DNA of 64,000 bases, taken from Bifidobacterium pseudolongum subsp. globosum. Its GTDB lineage: Bacteria; Actinomycetota; Actinomycetes; Actinomycetales; Bifidobacteriaceae. The notes beneath the pieces are model-generated. The model was not told where the DNA came from, searched no databases, and worked only from the letters and a program-made list of their open reading frames with translations. The stretch's first letter is position 1. Each line of letters starts with the position of its first letter. The stretch spans positions 62,001 through 126,000 of the forward strand of contig NZ_JGZG01000005.1 in assembly GCF_000741295.1 (NCBI RefSeq). Reading direction: 5' to 3'. This document shows, piece after piece, positions 15,975 through 24,545 of this stretch. The position numbers were made by a program, and so were the translations under genes.

Positions 15975-16958
15975 TTAGCAGGCGAATGTAAGCCCCGAGG
16001 GACGCTCCTTCCACGCTTCGCGTCGCCTATCCGGCACGCATTCGAGGGGGAGCGGGGTGCTCAAAAGATAGTTCTTGCCGGTGCGCTCGCGGATGAGCCG
16101 TCCTACCAGTTCCGCCACGTGCCGTTTATCCGCGTCGGTGATGAACCCGAGACCGATGACTTGCACGTAGGCCCAGCCAGATGCCTCTATCGCGAAGCGC
16201 CGGAGCGAGTCCTGCGCCCATTGCTCACTGTGGTGCCTGCCATCGTATTCGACAGCCACCATGGCTTCAGGGAACGCAAGGTCCAAAAAGATGAGGCGCC
16301 CGTCCGGCAACCTCACAGGAAGATTGACCACCGGTCGGGGAAGGCCATAACATTCGAGCGTGAGCCTCAATATGGTTTCCATGACGGAATCGGTGTGCTC
16401 TTCCATCAATTCCAAGGCTTTGCGGCATTGTGTAATTCCTTTGGGCGGCCGTGTGCCATTGCGGTGCGCGCGGCACTCCACACGTGCGATGAGGTCGGCG
16501 AAGCCGTCCAATGTCAGTGGCTCATGAAGGGTGTTCCTGCGCATCATCGCATCGCCTAGGATGATGAGGTCCTTAAGTCCAAGAAAACGCGAGAACATGA
16601 ACCATGTGAATTCGGGTGTCGTGCAGGTGATACCCTCTGCGATTTCGATGGTCTCTATTGGTATGCTGCTGACGAATACTGCGGTGGGAGCGACCCGTTT
16701 AGTGCCGGGGCGTGCGAGGGCGTGCCTATCGCGTCCTTTGTTGTTGCGGTGATCCACAACCGTCTGGAGCACATCGGCATGAAGTCTGGGCATCGAAGTG
16801 ACAGAAGCTTCTGGGTCCCAATCCACGCCGAGCAGTCGGAGCGCTGTGGTCAACGTGAATATGCATGCCGTGGCGCGCCGGCAATAACGCTCAAATTGCA
16901 GGCAGGTCTCCAATTGGCATTCCTGCCGCTGCTCTGGCGTCTCGAAGTGTCCGGGCAT
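15975..16958 (-). CDS. DUF559/Vsr-like putative nuclease
   Basis: 327 residues; ATG 16958 preceded by GAGGAACAGG. The C-terminal ~110 residues contain a PD-(D/E)XK-like core: LIFLDLAFPEAMVAVEYDG followed by RHHSEQWAQDSLRRFAIEASGW split by short linkers, and a final VQVIG strand, as in DUF559 and very-short-patch-repair-like endonucleases. The N-terminal half resembles actinobacterial proteins often annotated near AbiEi-type regulators (WFMFSRFLGLKDLIILGDAMM). Specificity and activity unknown. Direct copies of the ~118-bp repeat element stand on both sides (15840 and 17197), so the gene may move or be lost as a cassette (inference). Confidence 0.75.
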   Translation of the reverse strand: MPGHFETPEQRQECQLETCLQFERYCRRATACIFTLTTALRLLGVDWDPEASVTSMPRLHADVLQTVVDHRNNKGRDRHALARPGTKRVAPTAVFVSSIPIETIEIAEGITCTTPEFTWFMFSRFLGLKDLIILGDAMMRRNTLHEPLTLDGFADLIARVECRAHRNGTRPPKGITQCRKALELMEEHTDSVMETILRLTLECYGLPRPVVNLPVRLPDGRLIFLDLAFPEAMVAVEYDGRHHSEQWAQDSLRRFAIEASGWAYVQVIGLGFITDADKRHVAELVGRLIRERTGKNYLLSTPLPLECVPDRRREAWKERPSGLTFAC

Positions 16959-17452
16959 GTCCTGTTCCTCGCTATGAATTCGAATGTTGTGCCGACTCTA
17001 ACGGATGCAACCTCGGCTGTCAGCCATCGTGGTGATGCCTGTGGAAACGGTGGATAGCGGGCGGAAAATACTGACAGAATGTGGAGGAAGCGGTGGATGC
17101 CGCCGGTCATCAGCTGGGTTCGGTTGCGGTGTGGCTTTCAAGACGAAATCAGTCCTCAGCCAGTGAGAACTAGTAAGAGAGGCGTTCGGTGAAACCATTT
17201 TGACTGGGGAGGAGCATTTTTCGGCCATCACCCATATATATAGGGCGAAAACTGGCTCCAGCACGAGGCAGGTATCTGGGTTCTGCCCGGAAAATGCTCC
17301 TCTCCAGCCTGAAAACACGATGAATGCACAGGGATCGTACGAAACAGGCGGTGTTTCATGTTTTCGTGCCAGTAACCTGTTCGTAGCATCGGATTTTTAC
17401 GCTGCACACATGCATCACGCATGGAGCGTGGTCACGAACAGCGAGGGAAACC
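16959..17452. other. Intergenic region holding repeat copy 3
   Basis: 494 bases between divergent genes. Apart from repeat copy 3 (17197-17315) I see only short unsupported frames. The rightward promoter of the amino-acid binding protein probably lies between 17320 and 17440, where the sequence is less GC-rich (CATCGGATTTTTACGC), but no clear -10/-35 pair stands out. Confidence 0.5.
17197..17315. repeat. Inverted-repeat element, copy 3
   Basis: Left arm CTGGGGAGGAGCATTTTTCG (from ~17204) and right arm CCGGAAAATGCTCCTCTCC (from ~17287) pair with few mismatches; outer bases TTTTGA/TGAAAA also fit loosely. Same orientation as copy 2: both read CGGCCA-x-CACCCAT-x-TATA then AAACTGGC downstream of the left arm. 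Length ~119 bp. It is 239 bp upstream of the nuclease-like gene start and ~137 bp upstream of the ABC-transporter lipoprotein. Confidence 0.88.
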
Positions 17453-18391
17453 ATGAGCAAGCAGTCCTTTCGGTCCATCGCCGCGTGTCTTCTTGGCGCG
17501 GCGCTGTGTGTGAGCGCCGCCGCATGCGGCACGTCCGACGAAGCATCGTCATCCGGTAGTGAAACCAGCACCGCATCGCCGCAGGCATATGATGTGTCCA
17601 AAATCGAGACGGACGAGGAGATCGCCGCGCTGCTGCCGGATTCGGTGAAGCAGGACGGCGTGCTCACCGTGGGCATGGACACCTCGTACGCCCCGGCCGA
17701 ATTCCTGGCCGAAGACGGCAAGACGCCGGTGGGCTACGATGTTGACCTGTCGAACGCGCTCGCCAAGGTGCTGGGCCTCAAGGCCGACCAGCAGGTCTCC
17801 AAGTTCGACCTGATCATCCCCTCGGTCGGCTCCAAGTACGACGTGGGCATCTCGTCATTCACGATCACGCCCGAACGCATGGACGCCGTCGATTTTGTGA
17901 GCTTCTACAAGGCCGGCTCCACATGGGTCACCAAGAAGGGCAACCCCACGAATGTCGACACCGCGGACCTGTGCGGCGTGCGCGTGGCGGTGCAGACCGG
18001 CACCACGCAGGAAGAGGAAGTCACGCAGATGAGCGAGGACTGCACCAAGAACGGCAAGGATGCGATCGATATCCTGTCGAACGCGTTGCAGACCGACGTG
18101 ACGACCAATGTGACCACCGGCAAGGCTGACGTGTTCTATGCCGATTCGCCGGTGGCGGGCTATGCGATCACGCAGACCGACGGCCAGCTTGAGGCGCTCG
18201 GCGAGGATGTTGGTGTGACGAAGCAGGGCATTGTGGTCAAGAAAGGCGACAAACAGACCGCCGAAGCGCTGCAGAAGGCCATGCAGAAGCTCATGGACAG
18301 CGGCGTCTACGAAGAGATCCTCGAGCAATGGGGCGCGCAGTCTGGCGCGATCGACAAGTCCGAGGTCAACCCCACCGACGTCTCCCAGTGA
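17453..18391 (+). CDS. Amino-acid ABC transporter substrate-binding lipoprotein 1
   Basis: 312 residues. Signal peptide with lipobox ending SAAAC (Cys25), then a Ser/Thr linker. The mature part is a family-3 solute-binding protein: GVLTVGMDTSYAPAEF, then VGYDVDLSNALAKVLGL, IPSVGSKYDVGISSFTITPERMD split over the usual segment, and KADVFYADSPVAGYA. Such proteins feed polar amino acids to a membrane permease. It heads a cluster with a close paralogue, one permease and one ATPase; the second lipoprotein shares order and most motifs, so the pair arose by duplication. Confidence 0.93.
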   Translation: MSKQSFRSIAACLLGAALCVSAAACGTSDEASSSGSETSTASPQAYDVSKIETDEEIAALLPDSVKQDGVLTVGMDTSYAPAEFLAEDGKTPVGYDVDLSNALAKVLGLKADQQVSKFDLIIPSVGSKYDVGISSFTITPERMDAVDFVSFYKAGSTWVTKKGNPTNVDTADLCGVRVAVQTGTTQEEEVTQMSEDCTKNGKDAIDILSNALQTDVTTNVTTGKADVFYADSPVAGYAITQTDGQLEALGEDVGVTKQGIVVKKGDKQTAEALQKAMQKLMDSGVYEEILEQWGAQSGAIDKSEVNPTDVSQ

Positions 18392-18434
18392 CCGGCGCGC
18401 GCTTGGCCCGCGCACACGGTAGGATATAGCTGCA

Positions 18435-18474
18435 TGTGTGTGGCGCGCTCGCCCCGGCGAACGCGCCACACACA
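18435..18474 (+). terminator. Hairpin between the two binding-protein genes
   Basis: A 13-bp perfect stem TGTGTGTGGCGCG / CGCGCCACACACA surrounds a loop that can itself pair (TCGCC-CC-GGCGA). It lies 44 nt after the first lipoprotein gene. No T-run follows. It may terminate or attenuate so that lipoprotein 1 is made in excess over the rest, or protect its 3' end. Confidence 0.65.
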
Positions 18475-18607
18475 TTGAGCAGCGGTAGTGTTCGCGTTGA
18501 GCACATTTGTATTTTATGCAGTGTATGCCATAAATATACAAACCAATCGACGGCGCCGAATCCTGCGGCACAACGACGCGCATATGAGACCGGAGGAACA
18601 AGAAAGA

Positions 18608-19531
18608 ATGGCAGTGCAGAGTCTCAAGAAGATCATGGCGGGCATGCTGGGAGCGGCGATGCTCCTGACGGCGGTGGCCTGCGGCACGACCGATGAGAGC
18701 ACGGACGCAAAGGCGGAGGCGAAGGCCGGGTTCGACGTCTCCACGGTGAAGAAGGACGACACGATTGCCGCCATGCTGCCGAAGAGCGTCGCCGACAGTG
18801 GTGAGCTGACGGTGGGCATGGAGCTGTCGTATGCCCCGGCCGAGTTCGTGGGCGACGACGGCAAGACGCCGGAAGGCTATGACGTGGACCTGGCGAAGGC
18901 GCTGGGCAAGGTGTTCGGCTTGGACACGAAGATCATCTCGTCCACATTCGACACGATTGTGCCGTCGGTGGGCACCAAATACGATCTGGGCATCACGGCG
19001 ATGACGATCACGCAGGAGCGCATGGACGCCGTCGATTTCGTGAGCTACTACAAGGCCGGCTCGAGCTGGGCGGTCAAGAAGGGCAACCCGGAGCACATCG
19101 ACGTCAACGATCTGTGCGGCAAGAAGATCGCCGTGCAGGTGGGTACCACCCAGGAAGAGGAAGCCAACGAGATCAAGCAGCAATGCGCGGCCGACGGCAA
19201 GGCGGCTGTGGAAGTGATGCCGAGCAAGCTGCAGACCGACGCCGCTACCGCGGTGGCCACCGGCAAGGCCGATGTGTTCTACGCCGATTCGCCTGTGGCC
19301 GGCTACGCGATCTCGCAGACGGGCGACGCGCTTGAGGATCTGGGCAGCGCCGAAGGCGTGGTCAAGCAGGGCATCGCCATCAAGAAGGGAGACACCGAGC
19401 TGGCCAAGGCCGTGCAGGCCGCCATGCAGCACCTGATGGATGACGGCACCTACATGAAGATCCTAGAGGCCTGGGGTGTGGAATCTGGCGCCATCAAGAC
19501 TGCCGAGATCAACCCGAAAGACCTGGACTGA
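18608..19531 (+). CDS. Amino-acid ABC transporter substrate-binding lipoprotein 2
   Basis: 307 residues from ATG 18608. Signal peptide with lipobox AVAC (Cys25). Family-3 solute-binding motifs: GELTVGMELSYAPAEFVGD, EGYDVDLAKALGKVFGLD, AMTITQERMDAVDFVSYY, and ADVFYADSPVAGYAISQ. It parallels lipoprotein 1 along its length, differing mainly in the linker and ligand-pocket region, so the two may bind different amino acids. The 5' flank is AT-rich (TTGTATTTTATGCAGTG), so this gene may have its own promoter. A GGAGG lies ~15 nt upstream of the start. Confidence 0.93.
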   Translation: MAVQSLKKIMAGMLGAAMLLTAVACGTTDESTDAKAEAKAGFDVSTVKKDDTIAAMLPKSVADSGELTVGMELSYAPAEFVGDDGKTPEGYDVDLAKALGKVFGLDTKIISSTFDTIVPSVGTKYDLGITAMTITQERMDAVDFVSYYKAGSSWAVKKGNPEHIDVNDLCGKKIAVQVGTTQEEEANEIKQQCAADGKAAVEVMPSKLQTDAATAVATGKADVFYADSPVAGYAISQTGDALEDLGSAEGVVKQGIAIKKGDTELAKAVQAAMQHLMDDGTYMKILEAWGVESGAIKTAEINPKDLD

Positions 19532-19605
19532 ACGTAACCATGTGCGCGCGGTGGACTCCACCAGCGTGCACATGCATTGTTGTGGAGAAGAAAGCGAGGA
19601 GACCG

Positions 19606-20592
19606 ATGCCTCATCATGTTGAACGCGACGGCGAAGGACTGCCGATCCCGAACCGCATCGAAGCCAAGCCAGTCAAACGCACCGGCCAGATCGTGGCGGC
19701 GGTCATCGTGGCGCTGCTGGCGGCGATGCTCATCCATGGGCTGGTCACCAATCCGCGGTTCGAATGGAACGTGGTGTGGAAGTACCTGTTCAACGAGCGC
19801 GTGCTCGAAGGCGTGGGATACACGCTCATCCTCACGTTCCTTTCCATGATCATCGCCATCATCCTGGCGGTCATCCTGGCGATCATGCGCAAATCCGCCA
19901 ACCCGGTGCTGCGCGGGGTGAGCTGGTTCTACATCTGGTTCTTCCGCGGCACACCTGTGTACACGCAGCTCGTGTTCTGGGGCCTGTTCTCGGTGTTGAT
20001 TCCACGCCTTTCGCTGGGCATCCCCTTCACCTCGGTGGAGTTCTGGAGTGTGGATTCGCAGACCGTGGTGACCGCGTTCAACGCCGCCGTGATCGGCCTG
20101 GCGCTCAACGAAGCCGCTTACCTCGCCGAAATCGTGCGCGCCGGCCTTGAAGCGGTCGACCCGGGCCAGGAGGAGGCCGCCAAGGCGCTCGGCATGAAGC
20201 GTTCGATGATCATGCGCCGCGTGATCTTGCCCCAGGCCATGCGCATCATCATCCCGCCCACCGGCAACGAGACGATCGGCATGCTCAAGACCACGTCGCT
20301 TGTGCTCGCCGTGCCGTTCACGCTGGAACTGCAGTACGCCACGAACGCGATCGCGAACCGCATCTACAAGCCGATCCCGTTGCTCATTGTGGCCAGCTTC
20401 TGGTACCTGCTCATCACCTCGATCTTCATGGTGATCCAGTCAATGCTCGAAAAGCACTTCGGCAAGGGCTTCGAAGCGCGGCCGGTGGGCACCAAGGGCA
20501 AGCAGACGCCGCTGCCGGGCAAGACCGAAGGCGAACCGCAAGACGACGTGAACAAGACGAACGAGGCGGCGTTCCTCGGCTACAACGCCTAA
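19606..20592 (+). CDS. Amino-acid ABC transporter permease
   Basis: 328 residues; ATG with GCGAGGAG upstream. An N-terminal helix is followed by a HisM/GlnP-type permease core: [56 protein letters not shown] and the EAA loop [20 protein letters not shown], then [16 protein letters not shown]. This family forms homodimers or heterodimers in the membrane; as only one permease is encoded here, a homodimer is likely. A ~45-residue charged cytoplasmic C-terminus ends the protein. It is followed 22 nt later by the ATPase. Confidence 0.95.
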   Translation: MPHHVERDGEGLPIPNRIEAKPVKRTGQIVAAVIVALLAAMLIHGLVTNPRFEWNVVWKYLFNERVLEGVGYTLILTFLSMIIAIILAVILAIMRKSANPVLRGVSWFYIWFFRGTPVYTQLVFWGLFSVLIPRLSLGIPFTSVEFWSVDSQTVVTAFNAAVIGLALNEAAYLAEIVRAGLEAVDPGQEEAAKALGMKRSMIMRRVILPQAMRIIIPPTGNETIGMLKTTSLVLAVPFTLELQYATNAIANRIYKPIPLLIVASFWYLLITSIFMVIQSMLEKHFGKGFEARPVGTKGKQTPLPGKTEGEPQDDVNKTNEAAFLGYNA

Positions 20593-20614
20593 CGGACAGG
20601 AAGGGCATACACTC

Positions 20615-21421
20615 ATGACCTCACAGACAACGCACGCCGCAACCGCCGGGGCGCAGGCCCCGAAGCCTGTTGTGGAGGCGAAAGACGTGCACAAGGCCTT
20701 CGGCGACCTGCATGTGCTCAAGGGCATCAACCTCGAAGTGGAACCGGGCACCGTCACCGTGATCCTGGGGCCGTCGGGCTCGGGCAAATCCACGTTCCTG
20801 CGCCTGATCAACCAGTTGGAGACGCTCACCGGCGGCGAGATCGACGTGAACGGCGAGATGATCGGCTACAAGCGCCTTCCTGACGGCACGCTGCAGAGGC
20901 TCAACGAGAAGGAGATCGCGCAGCAGCGCTCCAAGCTCGGCATGGTGTTCCAGAAATTCAACCTCTTCCCGCACATGACCGTGCTCGAAAACGTGATGGA
21001 AGCGCCGGTGCACGTCAAGCACATGCCCAAGGCCGAGGCGCGCGAACTCGCCATCGCCGAACTCAAGCGCGTAGGGCTCGGCGACCGCATGGACTATTAC
21101 CCGGGCCAGCTTTCGGGCGGCCAGCAGCAGCGCGTCGCCATTGCGCGCGCGCTTGCGATGAAACCCGAGATCATGCTGTTCGACGAGCCGACGAGCGCGC
21201 TCGACCCCGAACTCGTGGGTGAGGTGCTCAATGTGATGCGTTCGCTCGCCGACGAGGGCATGACGATGATCGTGGTGACGCACGAGATCGGATTCGCGCG
21301 CGAAGTCGCAGATCAGATCGTGTTCATGGACGGCGGCGTTGTGGTGGAACAGGGCGGCCCAGAGATCATCGACCACCCGCGCGAGGTGCGGTTCCGTGAC
21401 TTCCTGCAGCATGTGCTGTAG
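20615..21421 (+). CDS. Amino-acid ABC transporter ATP-binding protein (GlnQ/HisP type)
   Basis: 268 residues. All ABC motifs are present: Walker [12 protein letters not shown]-loop [16 protein letters not shown], signature LSGGQQQR, Walker [12 protein letters not shown] and H-loop [14 protein letters not shown]. The FNLFPHMT and E-I-G-F-A-R-E-V sequences are typical of polar amino-acid importers. A ~20-residue Ala-rich N-terminal leader precedes the first strand. Last gene of the transporter cluster; a hairpin terminator follows ~200 nt downstream. Confidence 0.96.
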   Translation: MTSQTTHAATAGAQAPKPVVEAKDVHKAFGDLHVLKGINLEVEPGTVTVILGPSGSGKSTFLRLINQLETLTGGEIDVNGEMIGYKRLPDGTLQRLNEKEIAQQRSKLGMVFQKFNLFPHMTVLENVMEAPVHVKHMPKAEARELAIAELKRVGLGDRMDYYPGQLSGGQQQRVAIARALAMKPEIMLFDEPTSALDPELVGEVLNVMRSLADEGMTMIVVTHEIGFAREVADQIVFMDGGVVVEQGGPEIIDHPREVRFRDFLQHVL

Positions 21422-21619
21422 TGGAGATCTAGTGTGAGGGCGGTGTTTGGCCGGTTGCCGAGATGATTGGCAGCCGTCCGGCTTCGTTGATGCGACGACT
21501 CCGGCATGCGCCCATTTGGGCGTCCCTCCTCAGTGCGCTCCGTAGGCGCATGCCGGGTCGGCGCAAGACCTTCTCTCCCGCCGGTTCAGCATTGTAGAGG
21601 TTCTTTTCGCGAAAGCCCA

Positions 21620-21648
21620 GCGCGTGTAGTCCTCAGGACTACACGCGC
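21620..21648. terminator. Hairpin between convergent ABC ATPase and LuxR genes
   Basis: Perfect 13-bp stem GCGCGTGTAGTCC / GGACTACACGCGC with loop TCA, in the 258-nt space between two convergent genes. It can serve both directions. No T-run. The rest of this space has a smaller GCGCCC-ATTT-GGGCGT dyad near 21507 and nothing coding. Confidence 0.75.
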
Positions 21649-21679
21649 CCACTATATGGTCACGCTATGCGCTGTGTTG

Positions 21680-22417
21680 CTATAGATTGGTGATGCGCAA
21701 CCACTCGGCGACCGCCTCGCGCCGGTTGCCGACGCCCAACTTGCGCGTTGCGCGGCTCACATAGGTCTTGACGGTGGAGGGGCTGACGTCCATGAGCATG
21801 GCGATGTCTGGGGTGAGCATGCCTTGCGACAGATAATCCATGACGGTGCGCTCGTTCTCCGAGAGGTTGAGCAACGCGGGTTTGCCGTCGGTCTGCAGTC
21901 GTGCGAACGCCTGTTGCGGGGAATCGAAGAAGACGCCGTCTCGCATCGGCAGCCGACTGCCGTCGAGCAGCGTGGCGATGGACTCACGGAGGCGTTCGAG
22001 GTCTTCTTTCGCGACGATGCCCTGCATGCCGGCTGCCAATGCCTCGGTGGCGTACATCTGCGGGTCGTACGAGGTGGCGCCAAGAATCGGGGTGTGGTCG
22101 TCTTCGAACCGGATCATGGAGCACATTTCGAGGCCGGACATGCCATGCATGGCGATGTCGGTCACGATCAGGTCGGCGGCCGGGGCCGTGCCACATAGAC
22201 TGCGGTGGTAGGCATCGATGCCACTCCTCCCGCTGTTCGCTGTCCAGTCGACGGTGAGGTGTGGCTGTTTGTCGAGGAAAGACGCGAGCAGCCCGAGTAC
22301 AAGACGGTCGTTGTCCACGATAGCGATGCGGAACGGCGTCTGCCGGCCAGAAGATGGTGTGGATTGGCTTGCGTCCTCTGTTCCATTGCTGGTGGTTGTG
22401 TTCACGTGCATCATCAT
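21680..22417 (-). CDS. NarL/LuxR-type response regulator
   Basis: 245 residues from the first of three ATGs (22417, 22414, 22411); no Shine-Dalgarno is visible. After a ~30-residue polar leader comes a receiver domain: FRIAIVDNDRLVLGLLASFL with acidic pocket DND, phospho-acceptor Asp in LIVTDIAMHGMSGLEM, and Ala-Thr-Ser in LGATSYD. The C-terminal LuxR helix-turn-helix reads LSENERTVMDYLSQGM then PDIAMLMDVSPSTVKTYVSR. No histidine kinase gene is nearby, so it is an orphan here. Target genes unknown; it is divergent from glmS. Confidence 0.9.
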   Translation of the reverse strand: MMMHVNTTTSNGTEDASQSTPSSGRQTPFRIAIVDNDRLVLGLLASFLDKQPHLTVDWTANSGRSGIDAYHRSLCGTAPAADLIVTDIAMHGMSGLEMCSMIRFEDDHTPILGATSYDPQMYATEALAAGMQGIVAKEDLERLRESIATLLDGSRLPMRDGVFFDSPQQAFARLQTDGKPALLNLSENERTVMDYLSQGMLTPDIAMLMDVSPSTVKTYVSRATRKLGVGNRREAVAEWLRITNL

Positions 22418-22564
22418 AGAACACAGCGCCGCGCGCAGGTGGCGGTATTTCACGGGCGGGGGAGGCGGGCGCGTTCGGTTACGGCGAAACCGCCGGCGAC
22501 CAAGCAAAAGCGTGGGAACCGTGGAAGTGCACCGGATTGCCGTGCATTGCGCGCCGCCGTCGGT

Positions 22565-22577
22565 TATGCTGGTGCCT
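22565..22577 (+). promoter_or_regulatory. Candidate leaderless -10 box of glmS
   Basis: TATGCT at 22565-22570 lies exactly 7 nt before the glmS ATG, and no ribosome-binding site is present. In actinobacteria this spacing is typical of transcripts that begin at the start codon. The same arrangement occurs at dnaG. Confidence 0.5.
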
Positions 22578-24470
22578 ATGTGTGGAATTGTAGGTTACGC
22601 AGGTGATGTGAATTGTCCTTCGATGCGCCCCCTCGAGGTGTGCTTGCAGGGATTGGAACGTTTGGAATACCGTGGGTACGATTCGGCCGGTGTGGCGCTG
22701 ACCGCGCCCGGCATGGACCGTGTGGCGGTGCGCAAGAAGGCCGGCCGCCTTTCGAATCTGGTGGAAGACATCGAGGCACGGCCGCTGCCGGACGCCACGG
22801 TGGCGATCGGCCACACGCGTTGGGCCACGAACGGTGTGCCCAACGATGTGAACGCGCACCCGCATGCGAGCCGTGACGGCAAGGTGGCGATCATTCACAA
22901 CGGCATCATCGAGAATGCCTCGCAGTTGCGTCTGGACCTGCAGGCGGAAGGCTACCGGTTCGTTTCGGGCACCGACACCGAGGTGGCGGCCAAGCTGCTG
23001 GGCAAGATTGTGGACGCGGTGATCGCGGAGACGGGCGAGCCCGACCTGTTCGAGGCGATGCGCCGCTTGGGCCGCATGCTCGAAGGCGCGTTCACGATCC
23101 TGGCCGTGGATTGCCGCCAGCCGGGCATCGTGGTCGGCGCCCGCCATGATTCGCCGCTTGTCGTGGGCCTTGGCGAGGGCGAGAACTTCCTGGGCTCCGA
23201 CGTGGCAGCGTTCGTGGCATACACGAAGACCGCGATGGAGATCGGCCAGGACCAGGCCGTGATGATTGACGCGCACGGCGTGGCCGTGACCGATTTCGAC
23301 GGCAACGACGTGCCCGAGCCTGTGGTGTACGAGATCGACTGGGACGCTTCGGCCGCCGAAAAGGGCGGTTGGGATTCGTTCATGGACAAGGAGATCCACG
23401 AGGAGCCGGCCGCCGTGCAGCGCACACTGATCGGGCGTCTGGACGACGAAGGGCGCCTCAACCTCGACGAAGTGCACATCGACGAGCATGATTTCAAGGC
23501 CGTCGACAAGATCATCGTGATCGGCTGCGGCACGGCGAGCTATGCGGGCATGGTGGCCAAATACGCGATCGAGCACTGGGTGCGCATCCCGGTGGAGGTC
23601 GAGCTGGCGCATGAGTTCCGCTACCGCGACCCGATCCTCACGCCGCGCACGCTCGTGGTGGCGATCTCGCAGTCGGGCGAGACGATGGACACGCTCATGG
23701 CACTGCGCCATGCGCGCGAACAGGGGTCCAAGGTGCTCGCGATCTGCAACACGCAGGGCGCGTCTATCCCGCGTGAATCCGACGCGGTGCTGTACACCCA
23801 CGCCGGCCCCGAAGTGGCCGTGGCCTCCACGAAGGCGTTCGTGGCGCAGATCACCGCCGCCTATGTGCTCGGCCTCTATCTGGCCCAGCTCAAGGGCACC
23901 GTGTTCCGTGACGAGATCGCGCAGACGCTCGATTCGCTCAAGGACATGCCGCGCAAAATCCAGTGGGTGCTCGACACGCAGCCATCCAAGGTGGCCGCCG
24001 CGGCCCGCCAGTTGCGTGACGCGAACTCGTTCCTGTTCCTGGGCCGGCACGTGGGCTACCCGGTCGCGCTCGAAGGCGCGCTCAAGCTTAAGGAGATCGC
24101 CTACACGTTCACGGAGGGCTTCGCCGCCGGCGAGCTCAAGCACGGGCCGATCGCGCTTGTGGACGAAGGCGAGCCGGTCGTGTTCATCGTGCCACCGGCG
24201 CGCGGCCGCAACGTGCTGCATGCCAAGGTGATTTCGGGCATCGAAGAGGTCAAGGCCCGCGGCGCCACGATCATCGCGGTCGCGGAGGAAGGCGACGCCG
24301 ACGTGGAACGTTACGCCGACGTGGTCTTCTGGCGGCCCGAATGCCCCACGTTGATGAGCCCGCTCGTCGACGTGGTGCCACTGCAGCTGCTCGCCATGGA
24401 CATGGCCAAGCAGAAGGGCTACGACGTGGACAAGCCGCGCAATCTGGCCAAGTCCGTCACGGTGGAGTAG
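22578..24470 (+). CDS. glmS: Glutamine--fructose-6-phosphate aminotransferase
   Basis: 630 residues, a normal GlmS length. The ATG at 22578 gives MCGIVGYAG with the catalytic Cys exposed after Met removal. The glutaminase half has RLEYRGYDSAGVAL, GHTRWATNGVPNDVNAHPH and HNGIIENASQLR; the isomerase half has two SIS domains with GCGTASYAGMVAKY, SQSGETMDTLMALR and the C-terminal LAKSVTVE. It makes glucosamine-6-phosphate, the first step to UDP-GlcNAc for peptidoglycan. No Shine-Dalgarno; a TATGCT box 7 nt upstream suggests a leaderless message. In-frame sequence upstream to 22218 is not GlmS-like. Confidence 0.97.
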   Translation: MCGIVGYAGDVNCPSMRPLEVCLQGLERLEYRGYDSAGVALTAPGMDRVAVRKKAGRLSNLVEDIEARPLPDATVAIGHTRWATNGVPNDVNAHPHASRDGKVAIIHNGIIENASQLRLDLQAEGYRFVSGTDTEVAAKLLGKIVDAVIAETGEPDLFEAMRRLGRMLEGAFTILAVDCRQPGIVVGARHDSPLVVGLGEGENFLGSDVAAFVAYTKTAMEIGQDQAVMIDAHGVAVTDFDGNDVPEPVVYEIDWDASAAEKGGWDSFMDKEIHEEPAAVQRTLIGRLDDEGRLNLDEVHIDEHDFKAVDKIIVIGCGTASYAGMVAKYAIEHWVRIPVEVELAHEFRYRDPILTPRTLVVAISQSGETMDTLMALRHAREQGSKVLAICNTQGASIPRESDAVLYTHAGPEVAVASTKAFVAQITAAYVLGLYLAQLKGTVFRDEIAQTLDSLKDMPRKIQWVLDTQPSKVAAAARQLRDANSFLFLGRHVGYPVALEGALKLKEIAYTFTEGFAAGELKHGPIALVDEGEPVVFIVPPARGRNVLHAKVISGIEEVKARGATIIAVAEEGDADVERYADVVFWRPECPTLMSPLVDVVPLQLLAMDMAKQKGYDVDKPRNLAKSVTVE

Positions 24471-24500
24471 TGGCGGGCCAGCCACCCGAGTGCCGCGACC

Positions 24501-24536
24501 ATGGCCCGGGCATGCCGAGATGCATGCCCGGGCCAT
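24501..24536 (+). terminator. Hairpin terminator after glmS
   Basis: Perfect 15-bp stem ATGGCCCGGGCATGC / GCATGCCCGGGCCAT with a 6-nt loop, starting 30 nt after the glmS stop. The ATG at its left end is part of the stem and is not a credible start for the next gene. Confidence 0.8.
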
Positions 24537-24545
24537 CACCGTTGG

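Noticed and set aside
15840..17315. Insertion sequence with transposase
   Set aside because: The gene between the repeats is nuclease-like without DDE or HUH transposase motifs, and no target-site duplications are visible.
24501..24545. ATG 24501 as start of the pseudouridine synthase
   Set aside because: The codon lies in the perfect stem of the glmS terminator and has no ribosome-binding site.
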